DNA of 64,000 bases from Sphingomonas sp. MA1305 (GCF_016107325.1 NZ_RCVT01000003.1:124001-188000), one strand, 5' to 3'; counted from the stretch's first letter, positions 38,470 to 47,891 are shown. Notes: generated by a model from the sequence alone, not told the origin. Program-made: numbers and translations.

Positions 38470-40695
38470 CTATTCCCAGCTCACAATCAGGCGTCCGTGC
38501 GCAGGTACGCGGAAGTCGATGCGGTCCGCGCCGACCGAACCGGGGATGATCGCTTCGCCATCCGCGGTGGTGACGCGGCTTTCGGTCAGCGTGCGCCGTT
38601 TCAGTCGGACGAGGCGCAGCCAAGCGGTGCGCGTCTCGCCCCCGTCGAGCAGGATGGAGAGCGTATGGTCGCCGACCCGCTCGACCGCGCGCACCAGCAT
38701 GTCGCAATAGAGCCGGAAGGGCGCGCCCTCGACGGGATGAAAGGCGCTGGTGGCGAAGATGAACGCCGCGCCTGCGCCATAGACCTCCTGTCCGACCTGG
38801 CCGGCCGGCTGGCCATCCGGATACAGGTCTTCCAGCGGGAAGGAGAGCGCGCGTTCGACATGGCCGTTGGCGTCGCGCTGATGCTCGGCGATCGCATCGG
38901 GCGGCGGCGCGTCCGGATAATAATACCAGGCCCGCGACAGGGCGTAACGGCAATATTCGCCGATCAGCATCCGCGCCTCCGGGTCCAGGTCGGGACCGCC
39001 GTCGTTCAGATATTGTTCGAACGCGACAAAGCTATCGAAACATTCATACATCGCCATGTACGGTGCATCCTGAAGACACGTCACCGCCAGGAACGTCTCG
39101 TAATGGGCGGCCTGGCCGATCTGGCTTTCCCAGATCACCGCATTGTGCAGGAAGCTGGCGAGATAGACGTAGCTCTGCTCTCGATAGACATCGCGATTGG
39201 TGATCCGCCACAGCCGCATACAGGCCGCGGCGCCCCAGGCGGTCAGATTGGCCTGATAGTTGAGGTTGAAGCCCAGCCCGATCGCGGCATCGATCGCGGC
39301 ACGCGCTTCGTCGAGATAACTCTTGTCATTGGTCAGCTCGAACGCCTGCAGCATCACCCAGGCATAGATGCCGCCGACATCGGTCTGCCCGCGGCCGTCG
39401 ACCGGCGCCTCCTTGGTGATGATCGAAAAATCGGTGACGTCATATTCGATCGGCCACCGGTATTCGAAATGCCGGGCCGCCTTCACGCCATAGGGAATCG
39501 CCTTCTGGAACAGCGCACGCGCCTCGTCATCGCCGTCCAGCGCCAGCGTGCCGAGGTTCAGCAAAGGGTGGTAGAGATACCAGCTGTCGATCGCATCGGC
39601 ATTCTTGTCTTTGCCGACGTTGGGTAGATAGCGGCGCAGCGTGCCGAGTTCCTCATCGAAGAAGCGCGGCAGCCCGGCCTTGAACTCTGCCTCTAGCGGG
39701 TCCGGCTCGCCCCGCCAGCGGCCCCATCGGTGGAGCGCGGCGATCACCGACATCTGCACCATGATGTCCGGATATTCCGCCCCGGTATAGGGATGGACAT
39801 AGCGGTGGCCGTAGTGGCGGATCGTCGCGTCGGGCGCTTCGTCCAGGTCGCGTGCCGCCCGCTCGGCACGGTCGATCCAGTCGCGATAGGCGACCGGCGG
39901 CGGCTCGATCAGGTCGTAGGCGCTGCCCAGCATCTGGACGAACTGGCGGGCGGTCTCGCGTTCATGCGGGGGGGCGTGGTGGCGAAAGACCAGGATCATG
40001 TCGGACAGCGTCACGCACTCGCCGGCCGGCAGCGCCACCTCGGCCGGATCGGCATTGGCATCGGACAGGGGCAGGGCATAGCCGAGTTCGGGCCAGCTGC
40101 CCCCGACGGCTTCGCGGGGCACGGTGCCGGTCGCCCGGAAATAGCCGTTCGATGCCGTGAAATTCTGGACGTACAGGACGTTGCCGAAGGCGGGGGCGTC
40201 GATCCGGAAGTATACGAGGCCGGTGTTCAGCCCGCGTTGCGTCGCCTCGACCACGCCCTGCGCGCGCAAGGGGTCATCGCCGGCGCCGAAAGGATAGAGG
40301 TCGCGCGGGGCGGGGGGCATGACCATCGGCCGGGCAGGGATGAAGCGCGTTGCGATGCGCAGGCGCTCCACGGCCAGCCGATCGGCGCGGCAGGACACGA
40401 TATGCTCGCCCATGGCGCTGGTCAGCCGGAGCCTGGCGACTTCGCCCTCCTCCGGCGGTAGCACGGCGCAGTCGAAGCTGGTCGGCAGGAAGGCGGCGCG
40501 GACCGCCACCCCGCCCGCGCTGCCCCGACGCCGGACGATCGCGAACACCGACGTGGCGGTCCGGTGCAGCCGGATCATCAGGTCGCCGACGGTGAAATAG
40601 ACCACCGGCGCCGGCTCGTCCCGCAGCAGTTCGCGCAGGTCCAGCAGATGGGGGCTGATCGCGGGCGGCGCTTCGGCCGTCGCTGTTCGGGGCAT
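38470..40695 (-). CDS. Large cytoplasmic protein of unrecognised family in the glycan locus
   Basis: I do not recognise the 741-aa product. No signal peptide is present. The N-terminal 250 residues look beta-rich (for example PAPVVYFTVGDLMIRLHR, AFGNVLYVQNFTASNGYF); residues about 270-620 are helical with regularly spaced aromatic and acidic residues (DSWYLYHPLLNLGTLALDGD, GQTDVGGIYAWVMLQAFELT, LWRITNRDVYREQSYVYLAS), suggesting an alpha/alpha toroid; the tail is beta again (GAAFIFATSAFHPVEG, GRLIVSWE). That beta-toroid-beta plan is shared by several glycosidase and lyase families. Lying between an MFS importer (87-base gap) and an SDR (3-base gap), it may cleave imported oligosaccharides in the cytoplasm. 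Confidence 0.7.
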   Translation of the reverse strand: MPRTATAEAPPAISPHLLDLRELLRDEPAPVVYFTVGDLMIRLHRTATSVFAIVRRRGSAGGVAVRAAFLPTSFDCAVLPPEEGEVARLRLTSAMGEHIVSCRADRLAVERLRIATRFIPARPMVMPPAPRDLYPFGAGDDPLRAQGVVEATQRGLNTGLVYFRIDAPAFGNVLYVQNFTASNGYFRATGTVPREAVGGSWPELGYALPLSDANADPAEVALPAGECVTLSDMILVFRHHAPPHERETARQFVQMLGSAYDLIEPPPVAYRDWIDRAERAARDLDEAPDATIRHYGHRYVHPYTGAEYPDIMVQMSVIAALHRWGRWRGEPDPLEAEFKAGLPRFFDEELGTLRRYLPNVGKDKNADAIDSWYLYHPLLNLGTLALDGDDEARALFQKAIPYGVKAARHFEYRWPIEYDVTDFSIITKEAPVDGRGQTDVGGIYAWVMLQAFELTNDKSYLDEARAAIDAAIGLGFNLNYQANLTAWGAAACMRLWRITNRDVYREQSYVYLASFLHNAVIWESQIGQAAHYETFLAVTCLQDAPYMAMYECFDSFVAFEQYLNDGGPDLDPEARMLIGEYCRYALSRAWYYYPDAPPPDAIAEHQRDANGHVERALSFPLEDLYPDGQPAGQVGQEVYGAGAAFIFATSAFHPVEGAPFRLYCDMLVRAVERVGDHTLSILLDGGETRTAWLRLVRLKRRTLTESRVTTADGEAIIPGSVGADRIDFRVPAHGRLIVSWE

Positions 40696-40782
40696 GGGAA
40701 ACTCCGAAAGGATGACGCGGTTGACCTCTAATCACCTGATAAAGCGCGCAGTTCCGGGAAAAGGGGCGGTGTTTAAACTGGG

Positions 40783-42342
40783 TCAGTGCATTCGTGCCGT
40801 GCGCGCCGATCGAGCCCGTTTCAGCCGGATACGCGTGCGGGCATCACGCAACAGAGTCGCGGGCAGATCGGTCGCGGCGCGCAGGCCCGCGACCGAGGAT
40901 ATGTTGCGGATGCTGCGCCGCGTTTCGTTCAGCACCTGCCCGACCATCGCCCGCCGCTCGATCTCCCCATGCTCGCGCACCAGCGACAGGCGGTGGATGG
41001 CATAGAGGCCGATCAGCCCGGCAAGCAGGAAATAGAAGTCCGAGGCGGTCAGCACGATCGGCAGGGTGGAAATGCCGTTCGGGCTGCGCCATCGCGCTAT
41101 CAGCTCGAACTGGCGTGCGGCGAAGAACTGGGCAAGCAAGCCGCCCAGGATCGGTGCGATCCCGGCCGCGATGGCGGTGGTCATGGCATTGGCGGCAACA
41201 TAGGCGGTGGCGGCCCCCTTGGGCGACAGCTTCAGCGCGATATTGGTGCTCGCCAGCGTCACGCCCGCGACGGTCGCGCCCATCACGAGGTGGAGCCCGA
41301 TCAGCCACAGCTTGACCGCGCCCCGATCGCCCAGCTGCGACGCGCCGATCATCGCGACGATGGCCAGGATGTAGGCGGGGGCGGACACTGCCAGAACCGA
41401 CTTGTTGGCGAACCGGTCGCTGAGCCGCCCCCAGAGGCGAAGCGCGAGCATGTTGGCGATTTGGCTGGCGACGCTGAGCAGCAGCACGAAGCTGACGGCG
41501 AAATGCAATTGCCGGACGATGAAGACGGTGAAGAAAGGCGTCGCGAGATTGATCGCGAATTGCCAGCTGCCCACGAAGACGAGCAAGCGGCGGAAATTGC
41601 GGTCTCGCAGCGGTTGCGCCAGCAAGGCGCGCAACGCGACGGCGCCCCTGGCCGGCGGCATCAGCGGTTCCGGCATCATCGCGACGATCCGCGCGCTGAT
41701 CAGGCCGGTGACGCAACCGGTCGCGAACATCGCCGCAAACACCATGTCACGGGCCGGGGAACCGGCGGTTGTCCGGTCGAGCGCCAGCGCGGCGACCAGA
41801 CCCAGGATCAGGCTGATCGCGGTCAGCCGGACGGTCCGCCGGGCAAAGACGTCGCCCAGCCGATCGTCGGGTGCAAGATCGCGCATCCACGTGTTCCATG
41901 CGCAACCGCCGACCGCACCCAAACCGCACAACAGCATCTGCGCCGCCAGGAAGATCAGCAGCGCCGCCGTCCCGCTGAAGAAGGCGAGCACCGCCATCAC
42001 CGCCAGCATCGTCCGGCCGACTAGGCTGGACAGCACGGCGATCTTCTTGCGTCGACGCCAACGCTCGACCAGCTGGATGGCGGGCAATTGCAGCAGTTGC
42101 GCCAGGAACGGCATCGCGGCGAGGATGCCGACCATCACGTTCGACGCCCCCAGATGAAGCGCGAAGGCGGTCAGGATCACCCCGCTCGTGAGTGCGGCCG
42201 CCCCGCCCGAGAATCCCGCCTCGACGACGAGCAGCCGCAATCCGCGCTCACGGTCGGCGGTGGTCAATTCGGCTTGCGGGTCCAGGGGCATGCGAGGCGG
42301 GGCAACGCCCGGTGTACGATGCGGGTTGCCATCGGCATCCAT
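40783..42342 (-). CDS. Major facilitator superfamily transporter
   Basis: A 519-aa inner-membrane protein with about 12 hydrophobic helices (first near residues 40-70, GAAALTSGVILTAFALHLGA). The cytoplasmic loop between helices 2 and 3 has LVERWRRRKKIAVLSS, an MFS motif A equivalent, and a similar loop LWGRLSDRFANKSVLAVSAP occurs in the second half. ATG 42342 is chosen as the first good start; an internal ATG at 42291 is also possible. It is the first gene of the operon with the 741-aa protein and SDR and is divergent from the zinc dehydrogenase. Probably imports the mono- or oligosaccharide handled by those enzymes. Confidence 0.85.
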   Translation of the reverse strand: MDADGNPHRTPGVAPPRMPLDPQAELTTADRERGLRLLVVEAGFSGGAAALTSGVILTAFALHLGASNVMVGILAAMPFLAQLLQLPAIQLVERWRRRKKIAVLSSLVGRTMLAVMAVLAFFSGTAALLIFLAAQMLLCGLGAVGGCAWNTWMRDLAPDDRLGDVFARRTVRLTAISLILGLVAALALDRTTAGSPARDMVFAAMFATGCVTGLISARIVAMMPEPLMPPARGAVALRALLAQPLRDRNFRRLLVFVGSWQFAINLATPFFTVFIVRQLHFAVSFVLLLSVASQIANMLALRLWGRLSDRFANKSVLAVSAPAYILAIVAMIGASQLGDRGAVKLWLIGLHLVMGATVAGVTLASTNIALKLSPKGAATAYVAANAMTTAIAAGIAPILGGLLAQFFAARQFELIARWRSPNGISTLPIVLTASDFYFLLAGLIGLYAIHRLSLVREHGEIERRAMVGQVLNETRRSIRNISSVAGLRAATDLPATLLRDARTRIRLKRARSARTARMH

Positions 42343-42370
42343 AGACCTTGATCCATGTCGTTGAGATTTA

Positions 42371-42383
42371 AGACTATTAGTCT
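42371..42383. promoter_or_regulatory. Perfect palindrome between divergent MFS and dehydrogenase genes
   Basis: AGACTA-T-TAGTCT is a perfect 13-base palindrome in the AT-rich middle of a 128-base divergent promoter region, 29 bases from the MFS start and 88 bases from the dehydrogenase start. It does not resemble the ATTGG-N5-CCA motif, so a second regulator is likely. No regulator gene lies nearby. Confidence 0.45.
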
Positions 42384-42470
42384 GCTTGCCGTGCCACCAT
42401 CGCGGCTTTCGCGGGTTTGCCCGGCGATGATGGCGAGTCCGTCGCCTGCCGCTCATTCGGGAGACATACC

Positions 42471-43523
42471 GTGAAAGCCGCCCGCAAGACCGCCGATGGC
42501 CGTTTCGAGATCGCCGAGGTCGAGGAGCCGCGCTTGCCCGCGGACGATTGGGTCAAGGCGCGGGTGCGGATGGCGGGGATTTGCGGCACTGACCTGCGCC
42601 ATTGGGAAAAGGCGGAGGAGGAACTGCACTGCTGCATCATGGGCCATGAACTGGCGGGCGAGGTGATCGAAATCGGGGAGGCCGTGACGCGGGTCGCGGT
42701 CGGCGACCGGGTGCTGATCGAATCCGTGCTCGGCTGCGGCCACTGCGCCTGGTGCCGGGTGCAGCAATATAACCGCTGTCCGGACCTCTATCCGACCCGG
42801 CGCGCCAGCGTCTCGCGCGCCTATGCCGAATATGTCGTCGGGCCGCAGCACAAGTTCCATCCGTTACCCGACAGGGTCGGCTTCGACGACGCGGCGTTGC
42901 TCGACACCTATGCCGTGGCGCTGCATGCTCAGCATCTGTCGGGTCTGACCATCGGGTCGCGCGTGGCGATCATCGGGGCAGGACCGATCGGGCTGGGCCA
43001 GTTGATGCTCGCCAAGGCCAGCGGAGCGACCGTGACGATCATCGACAAGATGCCGCACGCCCTCACCCTGGCCGCACGGCTCGGCGCGGATCGCACCGTG
43101 CGATCGGATCAGGAGAAGGCCGAAGACGTGATCCTGGGGCTGACCGACGATCGGGGTGCCGACATCGTGTTCGAATGCGCCGGCGGCGAATCCATGCCCG
43201 AGACTTTGCCCCTCGCCACGCGGCTGGCGCGGCGCGGCGGCAAGGTCGTCATCGTGGGTGGCTTCGATGCGGGGGCGACCGCCATCCCGCTGGAATGGCA
43301 GCGTATCCAGATTTCCGAAATCACGCTGATCCCGAGCGCCAGCTTCGCCTTCCACGACATCCATGCCGAACAGGTCGAAGCGCTCGATCTGGTGACGCGC
43401 GGGGTGCTGAAAACGCAGGAGCTGATCACCCACCGATATCCGCTCGACCGTATCAACGAGGCGTTCGAGGTGGCACAGGATCGCGGCCGGACGAAGGCCA
43501 TCTTCGTCGGCCTGGAGATCTGA
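42471..43523 (+). CDS. Zinc-dependent medium-chain alcohol (polyol) dehydrogenase
   Basis: A 350-aa MDR-superfamily enzyme. GTG 42471 after GGGAG is the start; the open frame continues upstream but unlike the family. Catalytic zinc ligands are Cys in AGICGTDL and His-Glu in MGHELAGEV; the structural zinc site has four Cys in GCGHCAWCRVQQYNRC. The NAD-binding fold is GAGPIGLGQLMLAKASG. It resembles sorbitol, galactitol and threonine dehydrogenases. Placed opposite the MFS operon, it likely oxidises a sugar alcohol or aldonate released from the imported glycan. The exact substrate cannot be set. Confidence 0.9.
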   Translation: MKAARKTADGRFEIAEVEEPRLPADDWVKARVRMAGICGTDLRHWEKAEEELHCCIMGHELAGEVIEIGEAVTRVAVGDRVLIESVLGCGHCAWCRVQQYNRCPDLYPTRRASVSRAYAEYVVGPQHKFHPLPDRVGFDDAALLDTYAVALHAQHLSGLTIGSRVAIIGAGPIGLGQLMLAKASGATVTIIDKMPHALTLAARLGADRTVRSDQEKAEDVILGLTDDRGADIVFECAGGESMPETLPLATRLARRGGKVVIVGGFDAGATAIPLEWQRIQISEITLIPSASFAFHDIHAEQVEALDLVTRGVLKTQELITHRYPLDRINEAFEVAQDRGRTKAIFVGLEI

Positions 43524-43678
43524 ACCCGCCGGCCGCGGCCCTGCAGGGTGCCGGCCGCGATGCGATGCGGCGTTGGTGGACTCGTCGGAAGGCGTCAAAG
43601 GCGAAAGGCATGCGCAGGCTCGTGCTGATTGCGCAGCAAGCGCGTTAGTCGCTGCTTCACGCCGCTAGATGCGCTAGC

Positions 43679-44344
43679 ATGTTGGTGATGGCATCCGGGC
43701 GAACCTCATCCAGCGTCAGACGCCGCCCGGTGAAGCGTGATGCGGTGGCCGATCGATGGCTGTTGCTGATCATGGTCGAAACGGCGCTGGCCGTCGCCAG
43801 CAGCTTTTTCAATCCCGCCGCCTTCAAGCCGAAATCGCAGCGCGCGAGACAGATGACGATGGCGGAGGCCCGGGCGTCGAATGCCGAGGTCCCCATCGTC
43901 CCGGAGGCGCGCGTCACGGCCGCACCCTACCGCTTTCGCGGCGGACCTGCGGAGCGCGCGCAGGCGGTCGACTGCCTGGCCACGGCCGCCCTCTACGAAG
44001 TGGGGGACGACCCGCGCGGGCAACGGGCGGTCATCCAGGTCATTCTCAACCGCGCGCGGGCGCCCGGCTTTCCGAAGACGATCTGCGGCGTCGTCTATCA
44101 GGGGTTCGATCGCACGTCGGGCTGCCAGTTCTCGTTCACGTGCGACGGGTCGATCCGGCGACGCACTAAGCATCTCGGCTGGTCTGCGGCGCGACGAAAC
44201 GCGACGAGAGGCTTGGCGGGAAGGGTCTTCGCCAATGTGGGCCGCGCCACGCATTATCACGCGGACTGGATGGTGCCATATTGGCGTGACACGATGATCA
44301 AAGTCGCCAAGGTCGACACGCACCTCTTCTACGTACGCGGCTGA
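43679..44344 (+). CDS. SleB-type cell-wall hydrolase
   Basis: A 221-aa protein. Residues 30-50 form a membrane anchor or uncleaved signal (WLLLIMVETALAVASSFF). The Hydrolase_2 (SleB/CwlJ) domain covers about 90-221: DCLATAALYEVGDDPRGQRA with the catalytic Glu, VIQVILNRARAPGFPKTICG, CQFSFTCDGS and ATHYHADWMVPYW. Such enzymes are lytic transglycosylase-like muramidases acting on cortex or peptidoglycan; in sphingomonads they are general wall-remodelling proteins. ATG 43679 is likely, ATG 43688 possible. It is convergent with the TpsB gene. Confidence 0.88.
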   Translation: MLVMASGRTSSSVRRRPVKRDAVADRWLLLIMVETALAVASSFFNPAAFKPKSQRARQMTMAEARASNAEVPIVPEARVTAAPYRFRGGPAERAQAVDCLATAALYEVGDDPRGQRAVIQVILNRARAPGFPKTICGVVYQGFDRTSGCQFSFTCDGSIRRRTKHLGWSAARRNATRGLAGRVFANVGRATHYHADWMVPYWRDTMIKVAKVDTHLFYVRG

Positions 44345-44345
44345 A

Positions 44346-44373
44346 GGCGGCTCGGGCAGAGTGCCGAGCCGCC
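44346..44373. terminator. Hairpin between convergent SleB and TpsB genes
   Basis: Perfect 10-base stem GGCGGCTCGG (44346-44355) and CCGAGCCGCC (44364-44373) with an 8-base loop, beginning 2 bases after the SleB stop codon and 33 bases before the TpsB stop. No T tract follows, so it may work as a bidirectional transcript end or 3' stabiliser. Confidence 0.5.
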
Positions 44374-44406
44374 CGCGACGGACGAGCGATGCGCTGAGCG
44401 TTGCCG

Positions 44407-46059
44407 CTAGAAGCTGCGGGCGAGGCGAAACGAGACCCGGGGGCTGCGGGTGCCGGTATCGAGGCGATCCTCGTTCAACGGGAAGGCGATTTCGACGATG
44501 CCGTCCAACCGGCCGTTGCCCAACCGCGCCCCGGTTCCCGTCGAGAGCAGGGAGCCGCCTCCCAAACCGCCGCGGAGATTGTGGACATAGCCTCCATCGA
44601 CAAAGCCGTAGAGCATCACCCTGTCGATCGCACCGGGGATGTGGCCGAAGTTTGTGCGCAACTCTGCGGATGCGAGGACGCCATCGTCCCCGGTCCGCTC
44701 GGCGTAATCATAGGCTCGGCCGAACCCCGGGCCGCCGACCCCGATCTCGGCCGTGGCGAGCAGGGGACGCGATGCCACCTGTCCGGTCGAGGCCAGCGAC
44801 AGGGCGAACGGCCCCGGCAATGGCGTCGTCCAGTCGATGGCATAGTTCCACGCCGCGAAACGCGCGTCGCCATCGGGGCGGGATGCCAGGCGATCCCCCT
44901 CTTGCGTCACCCCGGCCAGCGGTAAGCCGCCAACCATCGCGACGGTGCCGTTCAGGATGCCTCCGCCCAGACGGGCCGTGCCGACGAGGGAACCCGTCAA
45001 AGTGACGATCCGATCGTCGCGCAACATGCTGCCGAGCAAGGACTGGTCGGTCTTCAAGGCGCGCAGTTCGACGTTCGCCCAGACGCTGCGATCCCGGCTG
45101 CGCTGCAACGGCGTGTTGAAAGCGATCGCGACGTCGATGCTGTCGCCGACGACGTCGAGCGGTTTCAGAAAGCCGCCCGGTCGCGCGCGACCTGCTGATG
45201 CCGATACGGAAAGCGAGCTTCCGCGCATATCGACGGGCGCGGTATACGCCGCGCGTAAAAAGCCAAATTCTTGTGGATCGGTTGGCGTCGTGGCGGCAAG
45301 GAGCCTCAGTTCGTCGCCGCTTTGCGCGACCCCACGCACGCTGGCCAGCGCGGTCGCGCGCAACGGGCCGATTTCCTTCGACCCGCGATTGTCGATCTGC
45401 ACATAGGCGGCGGCGCGGTCCTGCGCGATCGTGACCAGGAGGATGCCGAACCCATCCTGCCGGACATAACGCGTCTCCTTGACGGTGACCCCCGCCATGT
45501 CGCCGACCAGAAGGATCGCGCGTTCCAGAGTGCTCCGTCGAACGGGCGAGGCCGTGACTAGAGCGTCGGTCAAGAGCTTGTCGGCGACGGAATTGACGGC
45601 GCCGGTCACGCGCACCGCAGAGATCCGCCCCTCGTCCAGTGTGACGCGCAACAGCCCGTCGGCCGTGGTCTGTGGCTGGATCGTCGCGCTGGCGAAGGGA
45701 TAACCCTCGTCCCGTGCGATGGAAGCGACCGCCCCAGCCAATGCGGAGAGGTCCTCGGGAGACAGGGCTCGCCCCAGGAACGGCACCAGGGCCGGCGCGA
45801 AGGCCTCCGTAGCGACCGCCTCGTTGCCAACGACGATGATCGCGCGCGGGGCTGGTAACGGCGCCTGGCTTGCCGAAGATCCCGCATTCGGCGCCACCGT
45901 CACCGCCGTGGACGACGGCCTTGGGGTTGCGGCCTGACCCGGCAGAGCCCGTTCGACGATCGTCGGGTCAGCCCGATCTAGGCGAACCTGCGCGACGGCC
46001 GGCATGGCGATACTCGTGGTGCCGATAGCGATCGACGCCCAACTTGGAATGCGGCGCAT
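44407..46059 (-). CDS. ShlB/FhaC/HecB-type two-partner-secretion transporter (TpsB)
   Basis: A 550-aa Omp85-superfamily protein. ATG 46059 after AGAGGGA gives a signal peptide ending MPAVAQ. Next come a short N-terminal segment and Pro-rich linker, then POTRA domains (RAIIVVGNEAVATEAFAP and DEGRISAVRVTG), then a 16-strand barrel. The POTRA-barrel hinge YVQIDNRGSKEIGPLRATAL and the C-terminal RVSFRLARSF with final Phe are typical. TpsB proteins export one large TpsA exoprotein, but no TpsA gene is present here. The gene is divergent from the FecR-domain protein, suggesting joint regulation. Confidence 0.88.
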   Translation of the reverse strand: MRRIPSWASIAIGTTSIAMPAVAQVRLDRADPTIVERALPGQAATPRPSSTAVTVAPNAGSSASQAPLPAPRAIIVVGNEAVATEAFAPALVPFLGRALSPEDLSALAGAVASIARDEGYPFASATIQPQTTADGLLRVTLDEGRISAVRVTGAVNSVADKLLTDALVTASPVRRSTLERAILLVGDMAGVTVKETRYVRQDGFGILLVTIAQDRAAAYVQIDNRGSKEIGPLRATALASVRGVAQSGDELRLLAATTPTDPQEFGFLRAAYTAPVDMRGSSLSVSASAGRARPGGFLKPLDVVGDSIDVAIAFNTPLQRSRDRSVWANVELRALKTDQSLLGSMLRDDRIVTLTGSLVGTARLGGGILNGTVAMVGGLPLAGVTQEGDRLASRPDGDARFAAWNYAIDWTTPLPGPFALSLASTGQVASRPLLATAEIGVGGPGFGRAYDYAERTGDDGVLASAELRTNFGHIPGAIDRVMLYGFVDGGYVHNLRGGLGGGSLLSTGTGARLGNGRLDGIVEIAFPLNEDRLDTGTRSPRVSFRLARSF

Positions 46060-46220
46060 CTTGTTCCCTCTGCTGATCACCCCGCGGTAGCAAGCAAGCG
46101 TTTGCAAATGGTTAGTTAGCCCTTTCATCGCGTTAACTTTGTCTGCGAACCCCGTCCTAAGCGGCTGCCGTGCAAGCGGCCTGGTCCGCGTCGTGTGACG
46201 CGCGTCGAAAAGGGGACGAA

Positions 46221-47891
46221 ATGCTGAAGCGCACGCTGGCGATACTGGCCGCTGGATGCTCGACGATGGCTCTTGCGCAGGAGCCGGGATGGACGATCAG
46301 CGAATCGAGCGGCGCGGTGCGCATCTCCCATGCCGGCATCACCAAGGTCGCTGTCCGTGGCAATGCCGTGGCGCCGGGTGACGTCGTCACCACCGGCACC
46401 GGCGCCCGCGCCGTGTTGGTCCGCGGCACGGAATTCATGATGGTCGCCCCTGCGTCGCAGCTGCGCCTGCCAGTCGAAGCCAATGCTGGCGGGCTTACCC
46501 AGGTCTTCCAGGAATTCGGCAACGTCGTCTTCATGATCAAGAAGAAGATGGCGCCGCATTTCGAGGTCAAGACGCCGTATCTGGCCGCGGTCGTCAAAGG
46601 CACGACGTTCAGCGTCGGCGTGACCCCGCAAGGATCGTCCGTGCAGGTGCTGGAAGGCGCGGTGGACGTCGCCACCGGGGACGGCGGCGCCCATGAGCTT
46701 GTGCGGCCAGGATCCGTTGCCTTCATCGGCTCGAGCAACGTCTTCCAGTTGCAGATCCAGTCGGGAAGCGTGCGTCGCACCATTCAGTCTCCGGCTCAGC
46801 CGGCGTCCGGCAGCACCGCCGGTCCGGCGATCTCCGCGCCGGCAGGCACCGATGCTCCTGCCGAGGGGGCAAACGGCGCTTCCGCATCGCCCGCGGTCGG
46901 CGTTGCCCCCGCCGCGGCCGGCGCCATCGTGACGTCGGTGTACGAAGCCCCGGTTTCGCTCAGCAAGACGACCAACGGATTGGTATCGGGCAACATCGGT
47001 GGCGCGGCTGATATCGCGGCCGTGGCGACGGCGACGAAGATCGCCACCGAGGCGGCCACCAGCACCACCAAGACGGTCGAACTGGCGGAGGCCACTGCCG
47101 CCGCGACTGCCCGGCAGCATGAGGCTGCCGAGGCCGCGGCACGGCAGGCCGAGAGCGCGGCTGCAGCCGCCGAAGCGAAACGGATCGCCGAGCAGTCGAG
47201 CATGGATGCAGCGGCGGCGGCTCAGCAAGCCGCCAGCGTGGCGGCACAGGCCGCCGCCGACAAGGCGCAGAGCGATGTCGCCAAAGCCGCCGCCGCCGCT
47301 CAGGCCAATGCTGCTGCGCAAGCGGCAGCAGACGCCGCTGCGGCAGCCGCGAAGGCGGAAGCCGATGCTGCGGCAAAGACGGCCATGCTCGCGCAGGCAC
47401 AGGCGGATGCGGCACGAGCCGCGAAGATGGCGGACGATGCGGCCAAGGCGGCCGCCCAGGCCAATGCGGATGACGCGGCGCGGGCAGCCGCTGCGCAAGC
47501 GGCGCAAGCCGCGAGCGATGCGGCGGCAGCGGCGGAGAAGGCCAACGCCCAGGCCGCGCAGGCGGCCGCTGACAAGGCCGCCAAGGAAGCAGCGAAAGCT
47601 GCCTCCGATCAAGCGGCGCAGAAGGCCGCCGCCGATGCCGCGAAAGCGGCAGAGGATGCGGACCAGATGGCCAAGGATAAAGCGGCCAAGGACGCAGAAA
47701 AGGCCGCGAAGGACGCGGCGCAGGCAGCCGCGAAAGCAGCGGCCGATGCCGCGAAGCAGCAAGCCGATATCGCGACGGCCGCACAGAAGGCCGCCGAGGA
47801 TGCAGCAAAGGCGGCCGCGGATGCCGCGGCAAAAGCGGCCAAGGATGCCGGTACTGCCGCTGATGGTATCCTGAAGAAGATCAAGGTTTAG
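46221..47891 (+). CDS. Exported FecR-domain protein with a very long alanine-rich helical tail
   Basis: A 556-aa protein. ATG 46221 after AAGGGGA gives a signal peptide ending STMALAQ. Residues about 25-165 form a FecR (DUF-type iron-sensor-like) domain with GDVVTTGTGARAVLVRGTEF and FEVKTPYLAAVVKGTTFSVG, here a stand-alone periplasmic module rather than an anti-sigma factor. A Pro/Ala linker follows. From about residue 270 to 545 the sequence is almost only Ala, Lys, Gln, Glu, Asp and Arg in AAAKAEADAAAK-like repeats, predicting one long continuous helix or coiled coil like TolA domain II. Divergent from the TpsB gene; it may be surface- or envelope-spanning. Confidence 0.8.
   Translation: MLKRTLAILAAGCSTMALAQEPGWTISESSGAVRISHAGITKVAVRGNAVAPGDVVTTGTGARAVLVRGTEFMMVAPASQLRLPVEANAGGLTQVFQEFGNVVFMIKKKMAPHFEVKTPYLAAVVKGTTFSVGVTPQGSSVQVLEGAVDVATGDGGAHELVRPGSVAFIGSSNVFQLQIQSGSVRRTIQSPAQPASGSTAGPAISAPAGTDAPAEGANGASASPAVGVAPAAAGAIVTSVYEAPVSLSKTTNGLVSGNIGGAADIAAVATATKIATEAATSTTKTVELAEATAAATARQHEAAEAAARQAESAAAAAEAKRIAEQSSMDAAAAAQQAASVAAQAAADKAQSDVAKAAAAAQANAAAQAAADAAAAAAKAEADAAAKTAMLAQAQADAARAAKMADDAAKAAAQANADDAARAAAAQAAQAASDAAAAAEKANAQAAQAAADKAAKEAAKAASDQAAQKAAADAAKAAEDADQMAKDKAAKDAEKAAKDAAQAAAKAAADAAKQQADIATAAQKAAEDAAKAAADAAAKAAKDAGTAADGILKKIKV

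Noticed and set aside
47300..47884. Alanine-rich minus-strand frames opposite the FecR tail
   Set aside because: Complement of GCC/GCG-rich repeats is itself open and Ala-rich; the plus-strand frame has signal peptide, FecR domain and ribosome-binding site.
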